Of a stretch of 64,000 bases of DNA, positions 36,298 through 49,400 are shown piece after piece. How positions within the stretch are numbered: the stretch's first letter is position 1; the number at the start of each line of letters is the position of its first letter. Position numbers and translations under genes: made by a program. The notes under the pieces are model-generated. The model ran no database searches. It was not told the origin of the DNA and saw only the letters and a list, made by a program, of their open reading frames with translations. The stretch is taken from NCBI RefSeq assembly GCF_021155765.1, contig NC_060116.1:11036001-11100000 (forward strand). Reading direction: 5' to 3'. The DNA comes from Diprion similis. Taxonomy: Eukaryota > Arthropoda > Insecta > Hymenoptera > Diprionidae.

Positions 36298-36946
36298 TAG
36301 ACTGTATCAAAAAAATTGGCTATTTTTTTTTTTTAATAATATACTAGAAATATTGTTCAGGATAACGAAAAAAGGCGCCTGTTTAAATGGGAGCTCTTAA
36401 TTTTAATACTAAGAAGTGCCTCATCGCGATTTTCTACTTTCCATAAGAACAACATGGCAAAAATGGTTCTTGCTCCTTGCGATTTTTATAACTAGATAAC
36501 GACGCGTCGTACAAAAAATTCATAAACATATTTTTGTAGGAAATTGAACGTTCTACAAAAGAGGTCTCTTGTCATTTTACGATAAATCTACTCCTTCAAA
36601 AGTTATTTGAGGTCCTTCGTTGATGTTTGACCTCAAATAACTTTTGAAGGAGTAGATTTATCGTAAAATGACAAGAGACCTCTTTTGTAGAACGTTCAAT
36701 TTCCTACAAAAATATGTTTATGAATTTTTTGTACGACGCGTCGTTATCTAGTTATAAAAATCGCAAGGAGCAAGAACCATTTTTGCCATGTTGTTCTTAT
36801 GGAAAGTAGAAAATCGCGATGAGGCACTTCTTAGTATTAAAATTAAGAGCTCCCATTTAAACAGGCGCCTTTTTTCGTTATCCTGAACAATATTTCTAGT
36901 ATATTATTAAAAAAAAAAAATAGTCAATTTTTTTGATACAGTCTAA
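36297..36946. mobile_element. 650-bp near-perfect palindrome (foldback/MITE-type element)
   Basis: The left arm 36297-36614 and right arm 36629-36946 are reverse complements with no net length difference and one mismatch that I can find (ttGGcta against ttGActa near the ends), around a 14-base loop (36615-36628). The termini read 'ttagactgtatc' and its complement. The element sits inside a (TA)n tract, as expected for insertion at TA. It has no coding capacity. Its symmetry implies a very recent origin, gene conversion between arms, or an assembly artefact. Confidence 0.8.
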
Positions 36947-36967
36947 TATATATATATATATATATAT
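36945..36967. repeat. (TA)n run at the right edge of the palindrome
   Basis: About 22 bp of TA. Together with the left run it probably represents the original target split by insertion. Confidence 0.85.
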
Positions 36968-37418
36968 CCATTTGCTTCGTGGTAAACTGTAGCATATATC
37001 TTTCTCCGCTCCTTGACAACAATTTTGAAATTTCACGTAGCTTCTAAGACAAGTTAATATTTTCGAATATCCGTATATCAGTCTAGCGTTGCTTCAAGAT
37101 TTGAAGAAATTATTTCACCTCGGCCAGATTAACAACTCGCAAGCTGCACTCGTGTATAGAGTGTGATAATTAAATAAATTCGTTCTGTAAACGCATGCAG
37201 TTGGTATTTCAAATATATTATACGTATATTATTATGTTATTATTTTATGGAGGTTTTTTTTTATCAACTAAAAACTGTACGTATATTTATTATACTTCAT
37301 TCTGATTTAATTAATTATCATTTACAATCATTTATCGTAACTCAATTCCATGCATTAATTGTGCCGTTGTATGTTGTGTTTGGAAATATTTTAAAGAAGC
37401 TGAATTTCTAATAATTAT

Positions 37419-37434
37419 CCCCCCCCCCCCCCCC
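37419..37434. repeat. Poly(C) tract
   Basis: 16 consecutive C residues in AT-rich surroundings; the complementary strand is poly(G). Confidence 0.85.
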
Positions 37435-39020
37435 ATCCCCTCCTGCCCATCCTTCCCCACGAGGGTGATCAGCTACATGGGCATAATTAGTAGATACGTA
37501 TAGTTCTAATTTACCTTTACTTTTTACTTCACGTCTATTAATCGGCAGTTTTTATGTAGCAAAAAATGTTTCTGGCCGTGCTTGAATTGTGCTTTGCGTT
37601 CTTTTTATGTAAGTATATATAATATTTGAATTCTCGATTGGGTCGGGGTAGAAACGGGTGATTATTTAATCCCGGGCGAATAGTTAAATAGTTCCATCAA
37701 ATAATGACAAATCTCAAGACAGCTATATCTATAATTATGTATAATATATTATAACGTTATATGTTTTATCATAAGTATATTATAATATAATAATATATAA
37801 TGATTCTTTAGTGCCGTAAGAAGAATGTGGTGGTTAGGTAAGCTGTGGGTAATTATTGGCGCAATTATCTCAAAGTTCGTTCAGTTTTCGCGTTATAACT
37901 CAAGGTAACTATATTATATGTATATTACAAGCAGCTTGGCACTTGAGCTCGTGATCGCTTTATACGCGTAAAAAATAATAACTAATCAATGTTTTGTAAT
38001 TAGATGCCGGTTTAGTGAAATTAGTTATAAAACTCGCAAAAATTGAACGCGGATAAACATTCGCGCCGCATAATAGTGTAACTCCCAGGAAGACATTCGA
38101 TAGTTTTTAAGTCGGTGGCTGTCTTTTTAATGTTTAAGATGTACAAGTATAGGTATAACTTATAGTTTATATATTTATATTATATAGCGATCATGTGAGC
38201 TAATTTATGGTTATGTAAGTTATCGGTATAATAATATACGCGTAAGGTGTAATTCAATGATTTGAATTTAACCCCCTTATTTTTTATGCCTAAAAACAAA
38301 CAACAAAACAACAATTCAACAGTAATATTATATCCAATAATAATTAGCGCGACGAGTAGAAGTTATTCGCAAATCACTCACCGCGCCAACGATGATCATA
38401 TTCAACGGCAATAATTTTTAGGGGTGCAAATTATTTTCCGGGGGGAGCCACGACTCGACGACTGCATTATGCTACAAACGCGGGCCGAGCCCCGCTCAGA
38501 TTCCGGAAATCAAGAGTTTGGTACGAAATTATTTTCCTGCTCGTCCGAGAAACTCTGTGCTGCTGTCGTTATATCGATCCTGCCGAAAGCCTGTGGGAAC
38601 TAGCGACGTTAAAGCCACCATTCCTGAACTTATCCCGTGGAATGCTTCGTCTACCTTCGCAGAAAAGGGCGAAGCGACGCGACGACAAGGGGATGGAAAT
38701 TTTCTTACCGCCCGAGCGAAAAGACTTTCGCCAAATTTTAGCAGTCACCGATATAACGATCCTCGATTTTACGTCGTTACAATTTGTTTTTTTAAATACG
38801 CTGCAAGCTCGTTTCGCACTTTGTTCGTCTCGAGTGAGCAGAAAATGATCAGATATACCCTTAAAAGTAACGATTTAAAGCTGTGTCACCATATCAAAGA
38901 GGCTCGGCCCGAGATTTCAAAAGCAGTTACGCGTTTCCTCTTTACGGCAAGGGGATTGGCCGATCATAGATATTCATCTTCACGCAATTTAAATTGATTC
39001 GCATGTTACATTCGTTTCAT

Positions 39021-39124
39021 ATCTATCTATCTATCTAACTATCTAACTATCTATTTATCTATATATCTATCTATCTTACTATCCGTTTATCTACCTATCT
39101 ATCTATCTGTTTACCTATCTATAC
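39021..39124. repeat. (CTAT)n tetranucleotide repeat
   Basis: About 100 bp of CTAT/ATCT units with scattered CTAA and TTAT variants. Confidence 0.85.
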
Positions 39125-39838
39125 AGTTTACATTTTTTCTCTCTCATTCGCGCTGCACAGGCAATCGATTTAATCTATTTAAAACTAATCCAGCCCTTCG
39201 GACTTTGATTTCCTTCTGAAAATTTAGAGGATTTAGAAAAGAAAACTACGATCACCGGGAAAGCCCGAAAATTGTCCTGTATATTAAAACTTCTTGGCAA
39301 TATCAAAACAAATCTCCGGTGAAAAAAAAAAAAAAATCAAGTTTATCCAAGATTCTCGATCACCGATAATTAATTGATTTCTGTCAAATAATATGCTTCG
39401 AGTAGTTATAAATAATCTACAAATAATAAAAGAACAACAAAATCACCCAAGGAATGCACACCGTGTGAATAAAAAAATAAAACAGATAAGAAAAACTCGT
39501 TCAAAATGTAAAAAAAAAAAACGTTTCAAAGTACCTAAGTAAATCGTGTAAATATTATAACTTGCACGCGGAGCAAGTTTCACACCTTCTTGAATTGCGT
39601 TGGAACAAGTTTCAAATGCGATTCGCGTTCAAGCGAACCTTCCAAGTGCCGTAGAATTTAAGAAGTATCCTAACATTGCTGAACTCATAACCGACACGAA
39701 TTTTTGTTTCTGAAAAAAAAAAAAATTATATTTTTCCTATGCAAAGAGCTGAGCCTCGCTAACTGGAGATAACCTTCTTTGATACGTTTTTACAATCGCA
39801 TTCATGCGTCAAAATATCATCATCCATACTGCACGCAA

Positions 39839-39841
<3 letters not shown>

Positions 39842-39892
<51 letters not shown>
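39842..39892. repeat. (TA)n microsatellite
   Basis: About 51 bp uninterrupted TA. Confidence 0.9.
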
Positions 39893-39898
<6 letters not shown>

Positions 39899-41825
39899 AT
39901 ATGTATTTATTATTAAACTGTTACAATGCGCAGAAATATGTAACAAAAACATGAACATTTCTGTCCTTCTTAATCATTTCTTAACCGTTTCTTCTCCCCT
40001 CGAGGTAATTCCTCAAAAAAAAAAAATTTTTTAAAAAGAAAAAATTAAAATTATTAAAAGAAAATCTTTTCCACGCACGTCTAGCCTAGAGAGACAGCTA
40101 TAATGACGTGTGCGGGCGGGTAGTTTTACCTCGTCGCATATTGGTTCCCGATTTATACTGTTAAGAGTTAACCGGTTCCCTGCGAACTTCCCACCCTCAC
40201 ACAGGAGGGACCGACGCGGCGGCGGAAACGGCCCATCCCCTTTGCCAGGAGGCGACAACGATGGCCGTTTGAGAAAAACGGCGCCTAGTTTTTAGCAGCC
40301 TCGCACAGTGCCCGCGAAATCTGGCGAGTAATTTACCCCTTGCTGTGGAATAAGGGTGTTCTTCATTTTCACGCATGCACCGAGAGAAATTTCTAATTTT
40401 GGTTAACGCACGGTGCTTGAATATTTTTATTCTTACTCGTGCCGGAAAAACATAGGTTATGAATACTAAATTAGTTTTTTTTTAAATTTTATTCAATTTC
40501 CTTTGATTTCGGAAGATTTCAAGCGATTTTTAATCCAATTCTAACAATAATTCAATTTTCCTTCGATTTTAAATTATTTCAAGCAACTTTTAGCTGTTTC
40601 AAGTGATTTTCAACCGATTTCTTTGGACTCGCTTCACATAAAGTGGTCTTCACAAGAAGTGAACAACCTCTGGCTCTTTCACTATGATCTATCCTCGAAC
40701 CTCGAATATGTATACTGTCTTGCAATTATTGCGGTAATACACGAAGTTGGTACAACAACAAAATAGTTTTAACGCCTCGTTTAAGGGCAAAATATTAGCC
40801 AAACGAACAAAACCAATGATTTTTAAGCAATCGCAAAATTAAGTATCGGCAAAATAATTATACTAAATATTTACTTGCGCCATATTTTCTTGTAATTCCA
40901 ACAGTTTTAAAAAGTTTCATCTAATTACAACAAACGAAATCTCTTCTCAGTGTGCAGTGTGCAGATTTCACATCGCGGAAAATCGACTTGCATGTGTACC
41001 GGAAAATGATGAGCCGGGCTCCCCTGACACACGCGTGCATATTTATATACTATGTAATAGTTTATATAATGATTCAATGTATGTTACACGTGAAATCGCA
41101 TTCGCGATTCTTATAATTACCTGCATTCACCTCCGTATATTACATCTACCTATATGTCTATGTGTGTTAATTATAAAATAACGCATATATATATATGTAT
41201 ATATATATATGTGTTACCGCATGTGTACGCACGACCAACAACGCAATGTTTTTCTAGCTATGTACAAATTATCTGCATTATATATATATATATATATGAA
41301 CATATATATACGTACGGCAAGTGAGTGAACGATGAGTGAGTTTATGGATGAGATATTAGATGATGCGGGACTTGAGTGATTAGACAATCAGATGCCCGCC
41401 GGAACTCCACGAGACCTTAGGATTACAAAATTTCACTCAATTTCCCCTCTCCAATTCATACGCTCGTGGTTTTAATTTCGGGCAGGTTTTACAATATATA
41501 GATATTATCAAGAACGTAATTTTGTCGCGCATTATTGTTACTATTATTAGTATAGTAGCAATAACAGTATTAAAATTTAATATTACTGTTATCGATATCA
41601 ATGTCATTTTTTATTATTTTCATCTTTTACTCTTCTTTTTATCCCCAGAATTTCTCCGGACGTAACATTATTGAGGGTCACCGAGATTGATCAAGAATGC
41701 GTTTCCCTCGTAGATGTATTATGTACTTGGATGATTACTCGTTCAGGGTTATCACCCTTATCGTCATTAGTATGATAATCATTATCATTATAATTATTAT
41801 TTCATTATTATCAATATCATTATTA

Positions 41826-41846
41826 TTGTTGTTGTTGTTGTTGTTA
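41826..41846. repeat. (TTG)n microsatellite
   Basis: Seven TTG units. Confidence 0.8.
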
Positions 41847-43440
41847 TTATTAGCATTACTAGTGTATTATAGTATCGTTTATATTCATCGTTTTTATTTT
41901 TCTCATTTATTTTCCATCATCCTTGTAATTCCAAAGAAATGCTGAAAACGAGAAATGAAATGATATTGGAGAGATAATGAATGGAAGAAATGACACATAA
42001 AGGTACAAAAAAAAAAGTTAAACCACGAACGTTAAAAGTATAACAATACAGTATGTATCCGATATAGAAATTTTTAGTCGTTCCGAGGGAAAAAAAATTT
42101 TGGACTCGCGTAGAAAGGCCAATTGCATGAGATATTTCGCGTCCTACTTGTTTCGTGTGGGGTCGCGTATAGTATACAAAGTTGGGGAAAGAAAGAGGGA
42201 TGAAAGGAAAACGCAACTGCGCTACGAAAATTGAAACGGTATATCTTCGGATCACGATCGCGATAGAGTAACGCCTTGCAGGCATACCATGTATACGTGT
42301 GGGGAAAATATATAAATAAAAACGGACGGTGACGGGTAAAGTATGAGAATATTTTAATAAAGAATTCCAATCCACATGTAATTTATTACAAGTAATTTTC
42401 TTGAGATATTTTTTTTTTTTTTTGTTTTCAATTTTTAATGAACAATGAATAATTTGTAATCAATACTTTGCGTTATGATTCACAATATACTCCGTAAAAT
42501 ACAAGCTTAAAAATATCAATTTTCGGCAGTGCTGGAGGCGTGTACCTCATTCAACTAACCAGGTAGAGACCAACGCGTCAAAAATGATTATGAAATATGT
42601 CTTGGCTGAAGGAGGGGGAGGTTGTCTTGCCGAAATGAGACTAGCGGCACCGTATTCTTGGGGTATAAAAAAAGGCGGAAGAAAAATAGGAAAGGAGCGT
42701 GGAAAATTTATGACGTCGAAAACACACAACAGATAGAAATTACGGGAGAGGAGAGAGAGAGCGAGAGAGAGAGAGAGGGATACGGCAGAAGGTATCTGGT
42801 ACCTGTGACACTGAACAGAAGAATATTTCTCCAGAAAAATAGCCCCAAGATGTTACATACGTTGTGGCATAAATGTGAATGAAAATATGAAGGGAATGGC
42901 CCCCGAGAAAGAGCTGGAGATGAGAACCAGATGCTTCGACCACCGCGGATATCGTAATTATAAATGAGGCGAAACTGGAAATAAAATTACTGAAAAATAT
43001 TGTTTTTCTGGATAATGATTGTGAACGCGCAGTGAAATTCAAATGGTGAAAAATATAATCGTTATCGTGTATATAACCTGCTGATAATTTTTTAATCCAG
43101 AGAACTTCACTGAGGACCTAAGGATCTAAGTAACATATAAAATAGTATTTAAAATTGTTATTCATATTAGCGTTAAAATATTATACATAGTTGTCTTATT
43201 AGTGTTGTTATTAATATTCGATTATCATAATCATTATTATTTATTATTTATTATTATTGTTATTATTATTTTTTTATTTTATTTTACCTCCTTAATCCTT
43301 CTATTAAGAACAATATTCAATATTATAGGATGTGTTGTTATATCAATTCATTTATATTTATTTAGCTGTAGCATTGCGAGGAATTGGTGATTAACCGTCT
43401 CTTTTTCTTTTAATTGTCCATACACCACCGCGAAATCATA

Positions 43441-43458
43441 TTTTTTTTTTTTTTTTTT
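43441..43458. repeat. Poly(T) tract
   Basis: 18 consecutive T residues on the + strand. Confidence 0.85.
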
Positions 43459-44311
43459 ATTATACATGAGATGTAGTAAACGATGCAATGCGTGAACAAT
43501 GTACATACTCAACGATTATTGTCACGTTTTTCGCGTGAGAATAACCCGTCGGGGAGGATGATTTTTATCAATTTACGCATAATATTATAATTTCATTATG
43601 TATTCCATATGTGTCTGAGTTTGTGTGCGTGTATGCGTGTATGTGTGTGTGTTTAATATAAAAAATTTAATATTATATACTACAATTACGGCTACTTAGC
43701 AATTGATTAAAATTCAAGTGTTGAATCGTACATCGCAAGTGTGTGTGTACAACGCGTACACCTATAATTATTACTTGTTGTTAAAACGTAATCAGAGTTC
43801 CCAGCTTTTCCTCTTCATATATATAACGTATTATATCTGACTATCGATTACCTTACCTAAACTTCGTACGTGTCTGAGCAGCCTGGAATATGATTAGTAT
43901 TGTTTTTTTTTTCTTCTTTCTTTTTTTTTCTTCTTCTTACATTAGGATCATCATCATTAGGTACTTAACTAATACTTCATACGTAATATTTATTTAATGA
44001 ACGTAATAATTTGTCTTCATTATTATCATTATACGTCATTTAAAGTAGGTATATATCCGTCTCCATCTCCGTCCGCCCTTTGTCCGTTTTTCATTATGTA
44101 TTATAGGTAACGTGATGTCCCCTGCAATTCGTCTTTTACACAGCCCCAACCGTGTATTAGATACATATACATGATTACCACGCCGGAGTTATTCAAGTTG
44201 TATGCAAAGCTACTTCCTCCGTAATATCGTCCTCGGCTTCTTCCTTCCTCCCCAGCGACGCCCCGTCATTGTTGTCTTTGAAGAAATTATTACTTTTTTC
44301 TATCTATCACG

Positions 44312-44342
44312 TTGTTCTTGTTGTTGTTGTTGTTGTTGTTGT
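44312..44342. repeat. (GTT)n microsatellite
   Basis: About ten GTT units, one of them CTT. Confidence 0.85.
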
Positions 44343-45051
44343 CGTTACTACTTTTAACATTATTATTAACATTATTTTTTTATTTTTTTTTACCGTTATC
44401 ATTAATGTTATTATTATTATTGTTATTGTTTTTGTTTTTTTTACTGCTATTGTTATTATTTTTTATTATTATCGCGGTATTTAATTATAGTTATTATTCA
44501 TCCATTTATTCATACGTAATTAAAACTTTACCATACAACGTTACACTTTATTATATGAGCAAATCAATTTTTTCTTTATATCTCTACTTTTTCATTATAT
44601 ATCCCAAAGATAGTTCGAACTCGATGATTTCCCCGGCGTTTTCTCGGCTTCTTGTATTAGGTATGCGATCATATAATGCGGTGCACTTGGATCCTCGTAA
44701 TCATATGTCGGTGAGAGAGTTGATTAAGTCGGTAAAATATTTCTTACCTTGACACGCACGTACGACATATTCCCGGTATCGCATGCCTTGCAATTATATT
44801 TCAGCAAGGGATTCATTTCTTGCTCAATCATGATCGTTCTAGTTCATCGGGTAAACATGAAAAGCCTGGCATCAATAGATTGTCATCTTTTGTTCTTACA
44901 TATTTGCAGTCTGCGTAGCAAGTACTTTTTTCACACTGTATTTCTACTTCCTCTCCTGCCTTCTCTTCTATTCTTCCTCACATATATCTATTATCATCCG
45001 CGTGATCGGTTCTTATACATTATTAATCGTATGGTATTAGTATCATCATTA

Positions 45052-45092
45052 TTACCATTATTATTATTATTATTAGTATTATTAATATTATT
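45052..45092. repeat. (ATT)n microsatellite
   Basis: Imperfect ATT/AAT repeat of about 40 bp. Confidence 0.75.
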
Positions 45093-46487
45093 TATTTCAT
45101 TACTAATAGTAATAAGATGGTTATCGTTATCGGTATTATTTTTATTATTAGTTTTCATTATTATTATCATTAATGTTATTCGTCACATTTTTTTTTTTTT
45201 TTTTCATTTTAATTTTATTGTTATTAGTTTTATCGTTATTTTTAATTATTAACATTATTTTTAATAAGTATATTACTAGCTTCGTAATTATCATTATTCT
45301 TACAGAAACGAAAAGCACTTTGCGTAGAAATTCATGGATCAAAATCTTGTGGTATTTTGTTTCCAGAATGCCCCAGTGTCGTTTAATCAATCCATTTCCA
45401 ATTATCGAATATGGGACACTCAATGCATGGTAATCAACGTTGCAAGACCTTACCGGACACAAAATAGTTCGAATTCATAACCTGAGGTTGAGACGAATGA
45501 AAAGATTCCACCATTCTACTCGACGGAATTCATTCGTGGGTATCGAGTAGTTGACCGATGTTACGAAAACCTTCCGATCGAAGTGATTTCCGCCTCTGAC
45601 GATAAAGAAGATGACAATGCTGAGGCAATTTCCGCGAATGTCCCGTACACTTCCGGTTTCGATCGTGCCATGTTTTTTACATTGTTTTTGTTATTTTTCT
45701 ATGATTTAGTCATGTTTTTCATTTTTCAATTTTAGTTTCTTATCTATACCGTGTATGTATATACTGTCTTTACAATAATTTGGCACGATTCTCCCCTCGT
45801 TGAATTTAAAAAATTGAGCTTTGAACGTTGACGAGTCGTTTGGCAGCGGCGAGGCCAGACGTTATAGTTGAAAATCGAATTTTGGTAAAACTGTTTCGTT
45901 TTTCCACCTCTTAGCTCTTTTTCTTTTTTCTCTACCCACTCTCACGCCGTTTAAGGTATATATAGATATATTATATATGTATCGTGGAAATAGAGGCCGT
46001 TTCAGAAATCGATACAGACGCTGCTTTAACGTTGCCTCGGGGCGATTTAATTCTTCTATAAAACGGGCAGTTTGAATAGATAAGCCCCGTTGAAGCCAGG
46101 CCTGATCTCTTTGCGCGAATTAATCAGATTTACAAAAATATTCGCTCGCCATCGAGAGTTTGGCACTTGTAATATTACACGTTTACAGTCACGTTTCGAA
46201 TTCAGGTATATTTCAACGCGGATTCAAGTGAGTGTGCGTGAATAACCGAAAGCATATCGTCAAACGAATAAGTACCAACGTAAACGAACGTGACCACGCA
46301 ATTTCCTTGAGAAACTTTGCATGCGGTTGTGAAATTTTGGTCGTCTTCGTTACACGAGTGTCGATGCGACGACGATTCTTCGGTTTGAAATCACGCAGTG
46401 CGAACAAAAAACCGAGAGGAAATTTGTCGCTCTTCGAATTCTTCAGGATCCATCATCGCTGGCTTGGACAGCGCGGATTTTTCACGT

Positions 46488-49400
46488 TTAATCCTCTTCC
46501 GGACCCATGTTCATCAGCATCATCTTCTTCTTCGCTATTTTACTGTACTTTATGTCGATGGGTTTCGTCGTGTCGTAGAGGCTCGGTGCTTGGAGAATAA
46601 TCAGCGCAGTACCGAGGACACAGGCAAGGGTGAACAACCAGAGGAATATTCTGTCCAGTACCATAGCGACGTATTTCCAGTCTTCTTCGACCTGGTAACA
46701 GACAACGAAGTACACTTGAGATATCCGGCAAAACGCATTGGAATGCCACCTTCGACGGTGACGAGGAGGTCCCGCGCTCTTTTTCAACCGCGTCTCAACT
46801 TCTACACGTAATTCGAATTATGGTATTCAGAACGCGCCTCACGGCGCCAACTTTCATCCCCCGAGACCTTGGCGGAGGAATTAAATTCCCGCAGATGGTT
46901 TCATTCTGTCGCGACGACGCGCGACGAAGGCTCTCCTCACCTGCACCGAGTTTAGGTTAAAATACACGCACACGGCTGAAGTAGTGCATTTTTTATTTTT
47001 TTCATTCAAAAGCTTTATTTACCTCACGATTTTTATTGGGATCAATCAATGGGATTAGGATTTTACCTTTTTTCGAACTTGAAATTCGATTTTTCATTCG
47101 AAATTTACGATTTCAAAAAAAATCTAATTAACAATACGAGATGTAAGAATGAAAATTGAAATTGGGTTCGTGGCGAAGATGATGAACTATCTAACAATAT
47201 TGTACACAAATTTGAAGTAAGTCGGTAGATTCGTTTCTGTTGACGCGAAATGATTGACGTTATTGTCAATAATAATGCTTCCTATCAATTGATTCTATGA
47301 AAAAAAATATTCAAATGAAGCTCGTGTTACGTACTTCTGGATGAAACGTACCCTAATCGAACTGGATAATGGTACTCAAGCTATGAATTTCAAAAGATCC
47401 CCTATTTTTTCGGCTATCTACTCGTATTTAATACCCCATTAATGAGTTCCACAGGAACCCAAGAATTCTGTATATTTGCATGAATTTGACGATAGTTGGC
47501 AACGTTTTGACAAGGTATAAAAAGTACCGTAGTTTTTTGGAGTGGGGGTGAAAACTTGGAAGGATGAATACTCGAAATGACCAATATATCGAAATTTAAA
47601 ACATGCGAAAATAAAGTAAGGAAAGTCGAATTGTCCGAAATCTTGACTTTCTTTTCTCAAGTTGGAAATTCCGATATATCATCCATTCCAACTATTCACC
47701 CCCACCCTATTTTTCTTCCGCAAAGCGTGGACTTCCGAACACACGTAACAGTATAGTCCAAACTCATTTCTCCGCACATATGCGTTTGGAACTAGGAACG
47801 ATTACCGTTTGACAGTGAGAAGAGTTCCAGAAGACGATGCGGGCAAAGTGATCCAATCGTAAGAGCGCAACAACACAAGTATACAAGGTATATAAAAGCA
47901 AGCTGCCGGCTAGACTCACGCTTTCGAATTTGTCCTTGTTCTTGGCGTGTTGAGCAATGAATCTGGCATCCTCGACGGTCTTCTCGATTTCCCGGATCAT
48001 CGGCTTCTCGAACGTCGGACTGACGTCGTCGTGGCCGCAGCCGGGGCTCGCCGGGCTGAACAGGTCGTCGTCAGCCCCGGGTAAAGGCAGCGCGGGGTGA
48101 GGCTCGTCGAAGCACGGTCCCATGGTGGTGACGACGGCTATGGGGGCCGCGTCGAACCTCGCGGTTGGCATGGAGGGCACGTCGTAGTCGGCGCTGTACC
48201 TTTTCGCGCCGTACTGCATGTACTTGTCCATTTCGGCCGGCAGGTGAAAAACGTCCGTGAGCATACCGTCGGAGGGTTTGCCGTCGTCGTCACCCTCCGT
48301 CGGGTCGTCCTTCTTCGGCCTCTCGATGAGTAAAAACTTAGGCAACACTTGTATAAACACAACCCGCACCCACTTGGCCATCTTGTGCGTGACCGGCGAC
48401 CGGAAGTTCACGTTCAACACAGCTATAGTCACGACAACCGAAAACGTCACTAGCACCATAGTGAACAACAGGTATTTACCTAAAAGGGGAACGGTTAGGG
48501 ACGTCGGCGGGATTATCTCCGCCAGTAGTAAGAAAAACACAGTCAACGACAGGAGGATCGATATCGACAACGACACCTTCTCACCACTGTCACTCGGCAG
48601 GTAGAACACGAGAACCGAAAGGAACGAGATACCCACGCAGGGTATTATCAGGTTCACCGTGTAAAACAGCGTCTTTCGCCTCAGTGTTATGTAGAACATT
48701 ATGTCCGGATAGGGCTCCTCGCAGCATATGTAAAACTTCTCGTTCCTAACTGCAGGCACTTTTATTATGTCCCACTCGACGGAGATGTAATAGTCCGTCA
48801 GGTCTATACCCAAGTCGATGTCGTTCGAGTCTTCCGATTGCTGAAGATGACGGAGATCCACCTGCGCACACAAACGTTTCATTGTAACCGATTTGAATTT
48901 CATTTTCGTATACATATACAATATACATATATAACATTCTTCTCACCCTTCAAGGTTCAAAGAGACAACTTTCGCAATTTTTTACACTCCGACATCCGGT
49001 TAAAGACATCGAGCTTTCAGCTTCGCCCCTCGTCGAGTGCTGAGAAAAGGAATCTTCCCTGTATACGAGCTTTCAGTCGTTTACGCCTCGGGAAGGATTT
49101 CTTCGAGCCAATAGAAATGCTAAGGGTAACCTAACGACGTTTATACCGTTGCAATTGAGAAGCGGATCGCTCAAGCGATAGGAATCTAGTCTATGCTGAA
49201 AATGATTTGCCTCCGAAGGGGTGGCGCCGAAACGTTCCGGCAGCAGCCCCGCCCAGACGTCGCTGGACCCAGTCAGTCGGACCCCACGGGAACCGGCATC
49301 GATCCCGAAGTCCTCGACCGCAAGCCGCTATTGTTTTTCAAGAAAAAAGGTTAGCTCCATACGGAGGGCTGAAAGGAGCCGAGTAATTGTCAAAAGCTCT

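Larger units (their letters stand above)
29768..46487. other. Gene-poor AT-rich region between the convergent genes
   Basis: About 16.7 kb with no coding exon I can support. It is dominated by (TA)n, (CA)n, (TAA)n, (CTT)n and (ATT)n microsatellites and long A or T runs. Open frames in it (for example 31003-31335 minus, 38518-38997, 44312-44752, 44749-45252) are low-complexity translations or start at TTG. Part of it may be 3' untranslated sequence of the receptor gene on the minus strand. It also contains the 650-bp palindrome at 36297. Confidence 0.65.

Noticed and set aside
38518-38997. 159-codon plus-strand frame in the repeat-rich region
   Set aside because: It begins at TTG rather than ATG, shows no motif, and has no clear splice partners or codon pattern.
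39021-39124. Possible CRISPR-like or minisatellite array
   Set aside because: Four-base units only, no spacers; a plain tetranucleotide microsatellite.
44269-45252. Hydrophobic Leu/Ile-rich frames of 70 to 167 codons
   Set aside because: They are translations of ATT/GTT/CTT repeats and poly(T), not real membrane proteins.
48097-48604. Plus-strand open frames over the receptor TM exon
   Set aside because: Shadow of the GC-rich coding strand; the minus-strand frame is unambiguous.
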